From: Roseomonas fluvialis
GTDB taxonomy: Bacteria > Pseudomonadota > Alphaproteobacteria > Acetobacterales > Acetobacteraceae
Direction: 5' to 3'
DNA: 64,000 nucleotides
Assembly (NCBI RefSeq): GCF_022846615.1
Contig: NZ_AP025637.1
Location: 3,559,001-3,623,000 of the forward strand
Shown here: positions 27,653 to 35,338 of the stretch, in pieces
How the letters are laid out: every line of letters begins with the position of its first letter
How positions within the stretch are numbered: the stretch's first letter is position 1
Translations under genes and position numbers: made by a program
Notes under the pieces: model-generated
Databases searched by the model: none
The model's input: only the letters and a program-made list of their open reading frames with translations
Told to the model about the DNA's origin: nothing

Positions 27653-28575
27653 CCCGGCATCGCGGCATCGATCCGCGATGCCGCCTCGCGAACCACACCG
27701 CGCAGCCAGGCTGCACCCTGGTCCTCCCGCGCGGCCGCGGGCCAGAGCATGGTCACGCGCCAGGTTGCGACCGCAACCGGCAAGGTGAAGACCGCGAGGC
27801 CCATCGGGCGCGCCAGCCGCGCCGCCACGCGCATCGGCACCGCGCCGACCAGGTCGGACTCCGCGACCACGCCGAGCAGCGCGAGCATATGCGGCACGGT
27901 CAGTGCCACGCGACGCACCAGGCCCCGCGCCGACAGGGCCGCATCGACCTCCCCGGTGCGGTCGCGCCGCGTCGTCACCAGCACATGGGAGGCCGCGCAG
28001 AACGCCGGCAGCGCCACTGCGCCATCCACCAGCGCCGGGTGGCCCACCCGGGCGACGCCGACGAAGGCCTCGGCAAACAGCGGCGTCATGACGGCCGCAC
28101 CGGGCGGTTCGGGGAACACGCCGAGCGCGGCATCGAGCGCCCCGCGCGCGAGCAGGGCGGGTACGTCGTCCTTGGCATAGCCGACCACCTGCAAATCCAC
28201 GCCCGGCGCCGCCCGGCCGATCGCCGCCGCCACGGTCGGAAGCAGCACCAGCGAGGTGTAGTCCGTGCTGGCCAGCGCGAAGCGGCGCGTGGCAACGGCC
28301 GGGTCGAAGCGCGCCACGGGTTCGAGCGTGCGGCGCAGTTCGGCCAGCGCCGCGGCGATGCCAGGCGCGAGTTCGAGCGCGCGGGGCGTCGGGCGCATGC
28401 CCTCGGGTCCGCGCAGGAACAGCGGGTCGTGGAGCAGCCCGCGCAGCCGCGCCAGGGCAGCACTCGCCGCCGGCTGCCCGATGCCCAGCCGCCGCGACGC
28501 CAGCGTGACGCTGCGTTCCGCGAGCAGCGCCTCGAAGGCCAGCAGGAGATTGAGGTCGAAATCGGCCAGCCGCAT
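27538..28575 (-). CDS. LysR-family transcriptional regulator
   Basis: A 345-residue LysR regulator. The winged helix at residues 3-62 (DFDLNLLLAFEALLAERSVTLASRRLGIGQPAASAALARL) is followed by the effector-binding domain. LysR proteins usually end near residue 300-320; here the frame runs on about 35 residues into sequence antisense to the lipoprotein gene. The ATG at 28575 was chosen over an adjacent GTG. It is transcribed divergently from the SDR gene 71 bp away, which is therefore its likely target. Confidence 0.88.
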   Translation of the reverse strand: MRLADFDLNLLLAFEALLAERSVTLASRRLGIGQPAASAALARLRGLLHDPLFLRGPEGMRPTPRALELAPGIAAALAELRRTLEPVARFDPAVATRRFALASTDYTSLVLLPTVAAAIGRAAPGVDLQVVGYAKDDVPALLARGALDAALGVFPEPPGAAVMTPLFAEAFVGVARVGHPALVDGAVALPAFCAASHVLVTTRRDRTGEVDAALSARGLVRRVALTVPHMLALLGVVAESDLVGAVPMRVAARLARPMGLAVFTLPVAVATWRVTMLWPAAAREDQGAAWLRGVVREAASRIDAAMPGQSGGVATQPGPRRVKDATRAARISKVTEHGGGSATTG

Positions 28576-28646
28576 CACTGCGAATGATAGCCGATGCCAA
28601 GCCTATCGATTTGAACAAATGCGCCGCACCGCCCTTATCGGACGGC

Positions 28647-29294
28647 ATGAACGCAACCGACCGGCAGCCTCGCTGCATGATCGTGGGCTTCGGCCCGGGC
28701 CTCGGCGCGGCGATCGCGCGCCGCTTCGCGCGGGACGGCTTCGCCGTGCTCGGCCTGGCGCGCGATCCGGCGCGGCATGCCGCCCTTGCCTCGCCCGGTG
28801 TCACGCTGGCCGCGGCGGATGCGGGCGATCCCACGGGGCTCGCCGGCGCACTCGGGGGCGGCGCGGATGTGCTGGTCTACAACGCCTATCGCGCGACCAT
28901 GGTCGCGGCACCGTCAGCGTTGGACCCAGCCGAACTCGCCACGGATTTCGGGGTGAACGTCGCGGGCGCGCTGGCCGCCGTGCAGGCGGTCCTGCCGGGG
29001 ATGCGTGAGCGCGGCGCCGGCAGCCTGATCTTCACGGGCGGTGGGCTCGCGTTGGACCCCACCGGGTGGTTGCCGGCGGCGTCGCTCGCCATCGGAAAGG
29101 CAGGGCTGCGCAGTCTCGCGCAGGTGCTGCACGCCGAACTCGCGCCGCAGGGCATCCATGCCGGCATGGTCACGGTGGCAGGCACCGTCGCACCCGGCAC
29201 CAGCTTCGATCCGGACCGCATCGCCGAGGCGTTTTTCGACCTGCACCGCGATCCGCCGGGCGCCTTCCGCGCCGAGATCATCTTTCGCGGCTGA
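28647..29294 (+). CDS. SDR-family oxidoreductase with atypical active site
   Basis: A 215-residue short-chain dehydrogenase-like protein. The nucleotide motif is GFGPGLGAAIARRF, close to the usual TGxxxGxG, and the NAG-like motif reads VYNAYRA. The catalytic Tyr of YxxxK is Leu here (the segment is SLAIGKAG, with only the Lys kept) and the catalytic Ser aligns with Thr in FTGGG. Dehydrogenase chemistry is thus doubtful, though a sister group of SDRs with this SLAIGKAG pattern probably exists. It is divergent from the LysR gene and 19 bp upstream of the NTF2-like gene. Confidence 0.8.
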   Translation: MNATDRQPRCMIVGFGPGLGAAIARRFARDGFAVLGLARDPARHAALASPGVTLAAADAGDPTGLAGALGGGADVLVYNAYRATMVAAPSALDPAELATDFGVNVAGALAAVQAVLPGMRERGAGSLIFTGGGLALDPTGWLPAASLAIGKAGLRSLAQVLHAELAPQGIHAGMVTVAGTVAPGTSFDPDRIAEAFFDLHRDPPGAFRAEIIFRG

Positions 29295-29313
29295 CGAACC
29301 GAGGAGACCCCCG

Positions 29314-29754
29314 ATGACCGACCCGCTGGGCACCGTACGCCGCTTCGTCGAGGACTTCCTCGGCCGCGCCGACCTCGCCGCCGCCGATGTCACCGCCGAC
29401 CCGCGCATCCAAGGCATCACCGGGCTCAAGCCGATGGGGCCGATCGACGGGCTCGCGGAGTACAAGGGGATCATCCAGGCCTTTGTCGCCGCCTTCCCGG
29501 CGGAGGAACCGGTGCGCATCATCGACCAGTTCGCCTCGGCGGATGGTACGCGGGTGGTGACGCGCTTCCACTCCCGCCAGCGTCACGCCGCGGACTTCTT
29601 CGGCGTGGCGGCGACCAACCGCGTCATCCTATTTGACGAGACGCATGTGGCCCGGCTGCGCGACGGTCGTATCGTCGAGAACATCGTCAGCGCGACGAAC
29701 CTGGAGTTCGAGATGCTGATGGCGCCCGTGCTGGCGCCGATGATCCTGCGCTGA
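29314..29754 (+). CDS. NTF2-like/SnoaL-type protein
   Basis: A 146-residue single-domain protein with the NTF2-like pattern: an N-terminal helix (LGTVRRFVEDFLG), GLAEYKGIIQAFVAAFP, and antiparallel strands such as RVVTRFHSRQRH and RVILFDETHVARLRDGRIVE. Such proteins are isomerases, cyclases or binding subunits; which applies is unclear. GAGGAGA lies seven bases before the ATG. It follows the atypical SDR by 19 bp, so they probably form one transcript controlled by the divergent LysR regulator. Confidence 0.8.
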   Translation: MTDPLGTVRRFVEDFLGRADLAAADVTADPRIQGITGLKPMGPIDGLAEYKGIIQAFVAAFPAEEPVRIIDQFASADGTRVVTRFHSRQRHAADFFGVAATNRVILFDETHVARLRDGRIVENIVSATNLEFEMLMAPVLAPMILR

Positions 29755-29757
29755 GCG

Positions 29758-32700
29758 CTACCGCTGCACGACCGCCAGCGGGAAGGATCGCAAATCCCGC
29801 TGCGCCGCGCGGAACACCGCGTTCTGCTGATGCCCCTTCTCGCGCGCCAACTGCGGCACGCGGCGCATCACCCATTCGCCGAGTGCGAGCGCCGTCACGC
29901 GCCCTTCGGCATCCACCGCCGCGCGCCCGCGCAGCCCTTCCATGAGCGCATAGGCAAACACGCCGTTGCGGTCGTCATAGGAATCCAGCGCTTCCTGCAC
30001 GGAGGACGACGCCGCGAGCAGGAACCGACCGGTGTCATTGCCGATCGCCGCCAGCTGGTCGATGTCGATCTGCCCGGCGTAGCAGGTGTCGATCATGATG
30101 AAGGCGTCGCGCGCGCGGATACGCGCCAGCGCCGCGACCAGCGTCGCGTCATCGAGCCCCTGCTGGCGCAGCACGGTCATGGACGACGTGTCCCGCACGT
30201 CGGCCGGCAGGAACAGGAAGCGGTTGCCCGGTTGCGCGACGATGCCGTGGCCGGCGATGTACAGGATGAAGGTATCCGCCGGCGCGGTGTCGCGTGCCGC
30301 GGCGGCCAGCGCATCCAGCACGCCGCGCCGCGTCGCGCGGTCATTGGGCAGGATTCGGATGTCGGTGTCGCGGAACAGGCCCGCCCCCGCGCTGCGCATC
30401 GCATCGCCCACGGCGCGCGCATCGGGCGCCGCGAAGCGCAGGTTCAGGTCGGCCTGCGCGTATTCATTCACGCCGATCGCCAGCACCACAAGGCGGCCAG
30501 CGCCCGGCGGCGCCTCCGGCTCGCCTGGCCGGCGCAGCACCATCGCCGGCCCCTCGGCGAACAGCGCGCCGTCGCTCGCGTATAGCCGCGTGGCGACGCG
30601 GTTGGTCCCGGCATCGAGCGGCACCTCGACACTCGCCTCGCCCACCGCGGGTTCGGCGCGCGCGGCGATGCGGTCGTTCACCAGGACATCGAGCGGCCCG
30701 AAGCCGAGCCCGCGATCGGTCGCGGTAAAGGCCATGCGCAGCGCGGTGGCACCCTCGGGCAGGGCGCGCGCATCCCAGGCGATGCTGCGGCATTCGCTGC
30801 CCACCACGGCACAGAGTGAACCGCCGGCCAGCGAAGGCAGCCGCCCGATCCGCTGGCGTACTTCGCCCAGCTGGGCCAGGCGTTCCGCGGCCGGTGCGAA
30901 GTCGCCCGCGATCTTCCCGCGCACCGCGCGCGGCGCATACAGGGCGCGATAGGCCTGCTGGAAGGATGCCCATTCCGGCGTCTCGTTGCGGCGCCCGTTC
31001 AGGTGAACGCCGACCAGTTCCTGCCCGCCATTGGGCGCGTGGTCGAACAGGCCCTCGGGCGTCCAGAGCACCCAGCGCAGCGTCTCGGCATGGACGAACA
31101 GCGCCGCCTGTTCGCGCAGCGCCCCGGCCTCGAACCGGTACCAGCGGATGGTGCCGTCGCCGAGTGCGGCGACACCCATGTCGCCCGCCACGCTCACGCC
31201 CCACACCGCGCCCGGAGTCGGTACGGAATCGACCAGCCGTCCCTGCGCATCGAACAGCCGCAGGTGGTTGTCGGTGCCGAGCAGGAAGCCGTCCTCGCGC
31301 ACCAGGATCGCGAGGCTACGCGCGAATTCCCCTTCCCCGAGGCGCAACGGCACGTTGCCCAGCCGCGGGCGGTTCGAATTCTGCCAGTCCAGCACGCGGA
31401 TGCGTGGCGTCTCGGTGCGCGCGGCGTAGAAGCCGGCCTCGCCACCCCAGGCGGACAGGTTGCCGGTCAGCGGGTCGAAGACCAGCGGCGCGCCGCCGGC
31501 ACGCAGCGTGAAGCGCACCTGCGTGCCATCCGCCGACAGCGCGAGCGTCACGCCGGTATTGCGGAAATCCCCGCCGGGCGGGCGCGGCGCGGTCGCCACC
31601 GTGCCGTCGGGTGCCAACCGCCCCCATCCCGGATCGGCCGCCGCATAGACCAGCCCGCCCTGGGGCAGCGGCAGCAGGTGGGAAATCGCATCGCGCGAGG
31701 CCGGGATGTCGGTGAAGCTGCCATGCCCGAAATCCCCCCAGCGGCGGATCACGAATTCGCGCCGCGTCTCGGGCGGTGCGACGGCGGCGGGGGCCGGGGC
31801 AGGCGTCGGTGCGGGCTGCTGTTCGCGCACCGTCAGGCCGCGGCCGCCCTGGCTCGAGCCCGAGGACCCCACGGCCGGCGGCGCGTTGCGCGTCGGCTGT
31901 GCCACGCCGGGCGCGGGGGCGCGGTTGTGCCGGGCATAGCCAGCCGCGTGCAGCTGCACGCCGCCGCGCCCGTCATGCGCCCAGGCGACGGCGGGCAGGC
32001 CCTCGCCCGCCAGGCCCGCGACATCGGGCACGAAGACCGTGCGCAGGTCGGCGGTGGCCAGTACTTCGACCCGCAGCCGGTCCTCGAAGCCCACCGCGAC
32101 CAACGCACCATCGGGCGAGAAGGCGATGCCATAGGCGCGCGCGCCCTGCACCGGCGTGCGCTGCGCGATCCGCCGCCCGTCCGGCGCATGGATGCGCACC
32201 GACCCGTCGGCGGAGCTGGACGCCAGCCGCCCCTGCGCGTCGAAGGCCACCATGCGCACCGGCGCGGTGAAGGACGTGTCCTCGAACAGCAGCCGGCCGT
32301 TGCGCGCGTCCCAGACCTTGATGCCGGCGCGCCCGCCCAGCGCCGCCGCCAGGCGCGTGCCATCCGGCGAATAGGCCAGGTGCTGCACCGGCGCGGCGAG
32401 GCCGGGCAGCCGCGCGAACAGGCGGCCGGTGCGGGCATCGAAGATATAGACGGCGAAGCGCCCGTCCCAGGATGGCGCGGTGAAGCCGCCGGCGGCCACG
32501 CGCGCGCCATCGGGCGCCATCGCGACGGCATAGAGTTCGCCCTCCGGCCCCGGCCCCATGGGCGGGCGGATGGTCAGCCCCGGCGTGCCGTCCGGCAGGT
32601 TCCACAGCCGCAGGGTCTTGTCGTCGGACACGGTGGCGAGCACCGATCCCGCCGCGTCGATCGCAAGCCGCCCGACCGAGGCGATATGCGCCCCGGCATC

Positions 32701-32853
32701 GATCAACAGGAAGGGCTGCTGCGGCGGTTCGGCCACCGCCTGAACATGCGCCGGTGTGGCCGGCAGCACCGCCAGACCGAGCGCAAGGCAAAGGGCGCCG
32801 AGCCAGGATCCTGGCCGGCGCCCCGGGCGTCGCTGCTCGGTCAGACGGGGCAA
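29758..32853 (-). CDS. Caspase-family (C14) protein with WD40-like propeller
   Basis: A 1031-residue exported protein. Start taken as TTG at 32853 with AGGG just upstream, giving signal MPRLTEQRRPGRRPGSWLGA plus a hydrophobic core. Residues about 45-700 contain WD40-type repeats (VSDDKTLRLWNLPDG, VQHLAYSPDGTRLAAAL, IKVWDARNGRLL, IAFSPDGALVAVG) interrupted by a Pro/Ala-rich linker. Residues about 800-960 are a caspase/metacaspase fold with His869 (YIAGHGI) and Cys924 (MIDTCYAGQ) as the catalytic dyad. A two-gene operon with the SH3 lipoprotein 13 bp upstream is likely. Role is unknown: periplasmic protease is the simplest reading. Confidence 0.83.
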   Translation of the reverse strand: MPRLTEQRRPGRRPGSWLGALCLALGLAVLPATPAHVQAVAEPPQQPFLLIDAGAHIASVGRLAIDAAGSVLATVSDDKTLRLWNLPDGTPGLTIRPPMGPGPEGELYAVAMAPDGARVAAGGFTAPSWDGRFAVYIFDARTGRLFARLPGLAAPVQHLAYSPDGTRLAAALGGRAGIKVWDARNGRLLFEDTSFTAPVRMVAFDAQGRLASSSADGSVRIHAPDGRRIAQRTPVQGARAYGIAFSPDGALVAVGFEDRLRVEVLATADLRTVFVPDVAGLAGEGLPAVAWAHDGRGGVQLHAAGYARHNRAPAPGVAQPTRNAPPAVGSSGSSQGGRGLTVREQQPAPTPAPAPAAVAPPETRREFVIRRWGDFGHGSFTDIPASRDAISHLLPLPQGGLVYAAADPGWGRLAPDGTVATAPRPPGGDFRNTGVTLALSADGTQVRFTLRAGGAPLVFDPLTGNLSAWGGEAGFYAARTETPRIRVLDWQNSNRPRLGNVPLRLGEGEFARSLAILVREDGFLLGTDNHLRLFDAQGRLVDSVPTPGAVWGVSVAGDMGVAALGDGTIRWYRFEAGALREQAALFVHAETLRWVLWTPEGLFDHAPNGGQELVGVHLNGRRNETPEWASFQQAYRALYAPRAVRGKIAGDFAPAAERLAQLGEVRQRIGRLPSLAGGSLCAVVGSECRSIAWDARALPEGATALRMAFTATDRGLGFGPLDVLVNDRIAARAEPAVGEASVEVPLDAGTNRVATRLYASDGALFAEGPAMVLRRPGEPEAPPGAGRLVVLAIGVNEYAQADLNLRFAAPDARAVGDAMRSAGAGLFRDTDIRILPNDRATRRGVLDALAAAARDTAPADTFILYIAGHGIVAQPGNRFLFLPADVRDTSSMTVLRQQGLDDATLVAALARIRARDAFIMIDTCYAGQIDIDQLAAIGNDTGRFLLAASSSVQEALDSYDDRNGVFAYALMEGLRGRAAVDAEGRVTALALGEWVMRRVPQLAREKGHQQNAVFRAAQRDLRSFPLAVVQR

Positions 32854-32866
32854 ACGCGGCCCTGCC

Positions 32867-33883
32867 TCAGGCCGGCGAGAGTTCGAAGCCCTGGCCCTGC
32901 GCCAGGCGGTCGGCGTTCTGCACGCTCTCGCTGAAATTGTCGCGCCGGGCGATGTTGGTGGCCGCCAGCTGGCGGAATTCGCCCTCCTGGCCACGGCCGC
33001 CGACGCCCGCCGTCGGGCTGCCCAGGCCGCGCACGCCCACCGCGCTGGCCGGCACGAAGCCGACCACGCCCGACGACGTCTCAACCTGCGCGAAATTGCC
33101 TTCGGCCGGGCGCACCGTGACGCGCTCATTGGGAGCCAACTGGCCGATCTGCGCGGCGCCGCCGTCCGGGCGGATGCGGATGGGCGCCGAGACGCGCGCC
33201 GAGGTCGGCTGCGGCGTGGCGGTCCGGCGCGCCTGCACCGTGCCCTTGGTGCCCGGCGCGATGGTCTCGATCGCGGTGTCGAATTCGCCGCCGCGGGTGC
33301 CGATCTTTTCGTTGATGCTGCGCGCCAGCGCCACGTCCCGGCGCATCAGGTCGCGCTGGTAGGTCATCAGCGCCATGCCCTGGTCTCGCGACATGCGGCC
33401 CGAGCGCACGTCGGCGCGGATGCGGTTGGCGGTGTTCACGCGGCAATCGACCAGCTGGTTGAAGGCGAGCTGAGTGGCTTCCAGCTGCCGGTTCTCGTTG
33501 CGCAGGTCGCCGCCCACCGCTTGCACCAGCGCGCCCTGGTCCTGCACCTGGCGCTGGCGCGCCTGCAGGTAGCCCGCGGTGCCGCCGATCGCCGCACCCG
33601 CCAGCGCGCCGATCGCCGCCCCGACCAGGATGTCGGAGCCGCGCCGCCCTGTCGCAGCCGCGATGCCCCCGCCCGCGATCGCCCCGGTCACGCCACCGAC
33701 CGCTGCCCCGCGCAGGATATCCTCGCCGTAGAAATCCCCGGTGCTATCGAGCTGCACCACGAAGGCGCGGCAGGCGTCGCGCCCGTCATCCACACCGATC
33801 CGTCCGGCCTGCGTGGACACGCAGCCGGCCAGCATGACGGCCGCTGTGATGCTGGCCACGGAACGATGCAGGGTGGAGCGCAT
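32867..33883 (-). CDS. SH3-domain lipoprotein with glycine zippers
   Basis: A 338-residue predicted lipoprotein. The signal RSVASITAAVMLAGC places the lipidated Cys at 21. Glycine-zipper segments follow (GGVTGAIAGGGIAAATG and GAAIGALAGAAIGGTAG), resembling membrane-spanning Gly zippers, then a helical region of about 100 residues. A bacterial SH3b-type domain (VSAPIRIRPDGGAAQIGQL, ERVTVRPAEGNFAQVETSSGVVGFV) lies near the C-terminus. GGGAG lies eight bases before the ATG. It precedes the caspase gene by 13 bp and may anchor or accompany that protein in the envelope. Confidence 0.8.
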   Translation of the reverse strand: MRSTLHRSVASITAAVMLAGCVSTQAGRIGVDDGRDACRAFVVQLDSTGDFYGEDILRGAAVGGVTGAIAGGGIAAATGRRGSDILVGAAIGALAGAAIGGTAGYLQARQRQVQDQGALVQAVGGDLRNENRQLEATQLAFNQLVDCRVNTANRIRADVRSGRMSRDQGMALMTYQRDLMRRDVALARSINEKIGTRGGEFDTAIETIAPGTKGTVQARRTATPQPTSARVSAPIRIRPDGGAAQIGQLAPNERVTVRPAEGNFAQVETSSGVVGFVPASAVGVRGLGSPTAGVGGRGQEGEFRQLAATNIARRDNFSESVQNADRLAQGQGFELSPA

Positions 33884-34079
33884 CAAAAATACTCCCAGGG
33901 GGACTGTATCGGGACAGCGTAACAGCGCCGCGTGCATCCTGCCAGAGCAACCCCCGCCCGAAACGTGCGCAAGGTCACGCTGGGCAAGCCGGCCTGCGCT
34001 CCCGTAGGCTGCCGCCCATGGCCACGCCCGCGCCATCGTGGCGCATCGGGCGGCCGGATCTGGCAAGAAGGACAGGGAC

Positions 34080-35201
34080 ATGCTCACGACACGCAGGCTG
34101 GTGCTGGGTGCGGGCCTCGGCACGCTGGCCATCGGACGCGACGCCTTGGCACAGGGGGCCGCGGGGCCCATCCGCATCGCCACCGCCGGGCCCATGACCG
34201 GGCAATACGCCGCCTTTGGCACCCAGATGCGCGAAGGTGCCACCCAGGCCGTGACCGACATCAACGGCGCGGGCGGCGTGCTCGGCCGGCAGCTCGCGCT
34301 GGAAGTGGGCGACGATGCCTGCGACCCGCGCCAGGCGGTCTCGGTCGCCAACCAGCTGGCCGGGCGGCGCGTCAGCTTCATCGCCGGGCATTTCTGCTCC
34401 GGCTCGTCGATCCCGGCGCGCGATGTCTATGCCGAGGAAGGCGTGCTGCAGATGTCGCCAGCCTCGACCAATCCGCGCTTCACCGACGAAGGCAAGTGGA
34501 ACACCTTCCGGGTCTGCGGGCGCGACGACCAGCAGGGCCAGGTGGCCGGACGCTACATCCTGCAGAACATGCGCCAGCGGCGCGTCGCGATCCTCCATGA
34601 CAACTCCGCCTACGGAAAGGGCCTGGCGGACGAGACCAAGAAGGCGTTGAACGCGGGCGGCATGACCGAGGCGATGTACGCGGCCTACACCCCGGGCGAG
34701 CGCGACTACAACGCGCTGGTGTCGCGCATGAAGGCGGCCAACATCGATGTCATATACCTCGGCGGCTACCACACGGAAGGCGGGCTGATCATCCGCCAGG
34801 CCAAGGAGCAGGGGATGAACGTAACGCTCATCGGCGGCGACGCGCTGGTGACGAACGAGTTCTGGCAGATCAGCGGCGCGGCCGGCGAAGGCACATTGAT
34901 GACCTTCAGCTCCGACCCGCGCCGGCGCCCGACCGCAGCCGAGGTTGTCGCCCGCTTCCGCGCGCGCAACGTCGATCCCGAGGGCTACGTGCTCTACACC
35001 TACGCCGCGATCCAGATCTTCGCGGCCGCGGCGGCCAAGGCGAACACGACGGATGCGCGGCGCCTCGCCGCGGTGCTGAAGGCGGACGGGCCGTGGCAGT
35101 CGGTGCTGGGGCCGATCTCCTTCGACGCGAAGGGCGACGTCACCACGCCGGACTACGTGTTCTACGTATGGCGCAACGGGTCCTACGCCGAGATCTCGTG
35201 A
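34080..35201 (+). CDS. LivJ/LivK-type amino acid binding protein
   Basis: A 373-residue periplasmic binding protein of the branched-chain amino acid family. The TAT-like signal MLTTRRLVLGAGLGTLAIG is followed by IRIATAGPMTGQYAAFGTQMREGATQAVTDINGAGGVLG, the canonical opening. FCSGSSIPARDVYAEEGVLQMSPASTNP and VAILHDNSAYGKGLADETK belong to the ligand and hinge regions. AAGGACAGGGA provides the ribosome binding site. No permease genes are adjacent; the livHMGF set 10 kb upstream lacks a binding protein, so the two may work together, but this is inference. Confidence 0.9.
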   Translation: MLTTRRLVLGAGLGTLAIGRDALAQGAAGPIRIATAGPMTGQYAAFGTQMREGATQAVTDINGAGGVLGRQLALEVGDDACDPRQAVSVANQLAGRRVSFIAGHFCSGSSIPARDVYAEEGVLQMSPASTNPRFTDEGKWNTFRVCGRDDQQGQVAGRYILQNMRQRRVAILHDNSAYGKGLADETKKALNAGGMTEAMYAAYTPGERDYNALVSRMKAANIDVIYLGGYHTEGGLIIRQAKEQGMNVTLIGGDALVTNEFWQISGAAGEGTLMTFSSDPRRRPTAAEVVARFRARNVDPEGYVLYTYAAIQIFAAAAAKANTTDARRLAAVLKADGPWQSVLGPISFDAKGDVTTPDYVFYVWRNGSYAEIS

Positions 35202-35254
35202 TTCCTGTTGCACCGGCGCGGTGCTGCCGTGCAGCATCGCGGCGTCAACAACCG

Positions 35255-35268
35255 AAAGGAGGTGATCC
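35255..35268 (+). promoter_or_regulatory. Shine-Dalgarno matching the whole 16S 3' tail
   Basis: AAAGGAGGTGATCC at 35255-35268 is the exact complement of the terminal GGATCACCTCCTTT typical of bacterial 16S rRNA. It stands seven bases (from GGAGG) ahead of the GTG at 35270. Ordinary ribosome binding sites in this window match only four to six bases. Bases 35262-35270 can pair with 35308-35316, which would hide this site in the RNA. Confidence 0.75.
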
Positions 35269-35316
35269 GGTGTCTCATCGCTTCAATCGGGCCGTCGCGC
35301 CCGTGGCCCGGATCAC
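35262..35316 (+). ncRNA. RNA hairpin that hides the smORF ribosome binding site
   Basis: GTGATCCGG (35262-35270) is perfectly complementary to CCGGATCAC (35308-35316). Within the loop, GGGCC near 35289 can pair with GGCCC near 35305. The resulting two-tier fold would cover part of the Shine-Dalgarno and the start codon of the 19-codon ORF. This resembles an autoregulatory mRNA or a dual-function small RNA. It is a structural prediction by eye with no energy calculation. Confidence 0.45.
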
Positions 35317-35329
35317 TGCGGGCGCCTGA
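35270..35329 (+). CDS. Putative 19-residue peptide with perfect ribosome binding site
   Basis: The frame from GTG at 35270 encodes MSHRFNRAVAPVARITAGA followed by TGA. The peptide is basic and lacks a membrane helix or signal. The case for translation is the exceptional Shine-Dalgarno at the right distance and the hairpin at 35415-35442 that could end a short transcript. I do not recognise the peptide. It could be a leader peptide, a small protein, or a by-product of a regulatory RNA. It lies 69 bases after the binding-protein gene and opposite the 3' end of the MFS gene. Confidence 0.5.
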   Translation: MSHRFNRAVAPVARITAGA

Positions 35330-35338
35330 CCACCAGCC

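Noticed and set aside
35251..35272. 16S rRNA 3'-end fragment (reverse orientation)
   Set aside because: Only the 14-base tail complement matches; flanking bases do not resemble the preceding 16S helix, and position fits a ribosome binding site.
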